This document shows positions 32,672-33,544 of a DNA stretch of 33,544 bases, piece by piece. The stretch spans positions 1 through 33,544 of the forward strand of contig CAILKQ010000068.1 in assembly GCA_903834825.1 (NCBI GenBank). The letters run 5' to 3'. The translations under genes and the position numbers were made by a program. The notes under the pieces were generated by a model, which saw only the letters and a program-made list of their open reading frames with translations, was not told the origin of the DNA and made no database searches. Each line of letters begins with the position of its first letter. The stretch's first letter is position 1. This DNA is from an uncultured bacterium. Lineage in GTDB: Bacteria > Bacteroidota > Bacteroidia > Chitinophagales > Chitinophagaceae.

Positions 32672-33271
32672 TTATTTGAAGCTCCCCTGGTGTGCAATGA
32701 TAAAATCAACCAGTGTTTCAAGGCTGACTTCGGCCCTTTCGCAAGCATCGCGGATATCCTCCCTGCTCACATTAGCAGCAAAGGTTTTTTCTTTGATGCG
32801 TTTCATGGCCCCTTTCCGTTCCATTCCTTCATAGCCATTGGGGCGCATCAAAGAATAAGCATGCATCAATCCGGATAGTTCATCAAAGGCATAAAGCATT
32901 TTGTCCATTCTCGTAACTGGCTCAACACCAAAATGAATGTGTCCATGTGAAGCAATGGCCCTGATGAGTTCAGGGTCAATATTCAAAGATTCCAGGTGCT
33001 CAATGATTTTTTTACAATGCTGGTCTGGCCATTGATCCCAATCTGCATCATGCAGTAAGCCTGCCATTTTCCATCTCCAGGCATCGGTTTCACTAAGATT
33101 TTCGACTTTTTTTGCCCAGGCTCCCATCAAACCTCCTACCTGCAACATATGCAATTTCAGCCTTTCATTCAAAACCCACTCGTTCAGCAAAGTTGAAACT
33201 TGTTCTTCGGTAAGCACATTGCCTGCGTTTTTAATGTCTCCGAATGTTTTTCGTCCAAGGTGAAGTGACAT
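32672..33271 (-). CDS. HD-domain phosphohydrolase-like protein
   Basis: A metal-dependent HD-superfamily protein, probably a cytoplasmic phosphohydrolase; the substrate is unknown. The metal site is visible as H in LKLHMLQVGGLM, the HD pair in AGLLHDADWDQWP, His residues in ASHGHIHFG and a later Asp in AFDELSGLMHAY, the layout of small HDIG-type proteins of about 180-200 residues. No signal peptide. Just upstream (33272-33342) is an A/T-rich gap with a purine-rich GGAGGAGGAAAG on the plus strand, then the end of a PAP2-like gene in the same orientation, so read-through from it is possible. Confidence 0.85.
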   Translation of the reverse strand: MSLHLGRKTFGDIKNAGNVLTEEQVSTLLNEWVLNERLKLHMLQVGGLMGAWAKKVENLSETDAWRWKMAGLLHDADWDQWPDQHCKKIIEHLESLNIDPELIRAIASHGHIHFGVEPVTRMDKMLYAFDELSGLMHAYSLMRPNGYEGMERKGAMKRIKEKTFAANVSREDIRDACERAEVSLETLVDFIIAHQGSFK

Positions 33272-33342
33272 AAAATTGAATTTAAAAAAAGAGTTTGTTT
33301 GGAGGAGGAAAGATATAGACTAGAACTAATATTTCCGATATA

Positions 33343-33544
33343 CTAATGCAGTAGACGCTCTATCACTAATGTTCCAACTTTCTTCCCTGCAACATTACCT
33401 GAATCCAGATCAAATCGGTAATGGATTCCTCCATATAGTCTGGAAATACTGGCTTCTTGAGCTGCCTGGCGGAAAGATTTGATCTCACGGTTGGCAATGC
33501 CAAATTCCAACAAGGAGGTATCAGTAAACGATAATTGATCACCA
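33343..33544 (-). CDS. PAP2 / vanadium-dependent haloperoxidase-like protein, 3' end
   Basis: Not in the ORF track because its start lies beyond the right edge. On the minus strand one frame stays open from the edge for 66 codons to TAG (33343-33345). The peptide includes FRQAAQEASISRLYGGIHYR and FDLDSGNVAGKKVG. The SRLYGGIHYRFD stretch fits the third PAP2 phosphatase motif (SRxxxGxHxxxD), with the catalytic/vanadate-binding His, and the preceding AAQEA helix is typical of the vanadium-haloperoxidase-related branch. The usual length of such proteins (above 400 residues) means most of the gene is missing here. Phosphatase and haloperoxidase activity cannot be separated from this fragment. Confidence 0.8.
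   Translation of the reverse strand, partial: GDQLSFTDTSLLEFGIANREIKSFRQAAQEASISRLYGGIHYRFDLDSGNVAGKKVGTLVIERLLH

Noticed and set aside
33301-33312. GGAGGAGGAAAG on the plus strand as a ribosome binding site
   Set aside because: No plus-strand gene begins after it; the flanking genes are on the minus strand, and SD sites are rare in this phylum.

Overview
The window is ordinary-looking chromosome from a member of the Bacteroidota, probably Chitinophagales-like (the phylum is well supported, the family only suggested). Evidence for the phylum: a giant PKD-repeat protein with the gliding-motility/type IX secretion C-terminal domain directly followed by a PorP/SprF-type gene; promoters of the TTG / TAnnTTTG class upstream of several genes; almost no Shine-Dalgarno sequences in front of starts; and a PyrR/PyrB/PyrE, P5C dehydrogenase and K+-type membrane pyrophosphatase complement typical of the group. 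No tRNA, rRNA, CRISPR array, insertion sequence or phage gene was seen. No gene-free stretch exceeds about 160 bases; the longest gaps are 18230-18375 (hppA promoter) and 32518-32671 (nothing recognised).

Left part (1-9046), housekeeping: the 3' half of dnaK, a bidirectional terminator, a DUF2452 protein on the minus strand, prfB with a complete +1 programmed frameshift site (the ORF track only catches its second part), P5C dehydrogenase, pyrR, pyrB, coaD, a NUDIX hydrolase on the minus strand, pyrE, a small periplasmic HMA-domain protein and a WbqC-like protein that probably starts at TTG.

Middle (9047-21888): a cell-surface cassette made of a 1715-residue IgGFc-binding-like/PKD adhesin with a T9SS sorting domain, a PorP/SprF outer-membrane protein and a small lipoprotein, closed by a bidirectional terminator. 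Then come a membrane pyrophosphatase, a periplasmic serine hydrolase of the beta-lactamase fold, serA, and an N-acetylhexosamine-1-kinase-like phosphotransferase.

Right part (21892-33544): a tightly packed six-gene minus-strand operon is the most interesting section. In transcription order it encodes glycosylasparaginase, CutC, a PSCyt1-DUF1549-DUF1553 cytochrome, a DUF1501 protein, an exported xylose-isomerase-like TIM barrel, and a DUF2231-PSCyt1-leucine-rich-repeat membrane cytochrome. Three of the six carry twin-arginine-type signal peptides. A divergent NAGPA-domain phosphodiester glycosidase on one side and the NahK-like kinase on the other make an N-acetylhexosamine/glycoconjugate theme plausible. 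The end of the window holds an outer-membrane beta-barrel, an HD-domain protein and the 3' end of a PAP2/vanadium-haloperoxidase-like gene that the ORF track misses.

Several start codons in the ORF track needed correction (prfB, pyrE, WbqC, hppA, the kinase, DUF1553, cutC, the lipoprotein); the reasons are given in the entries.
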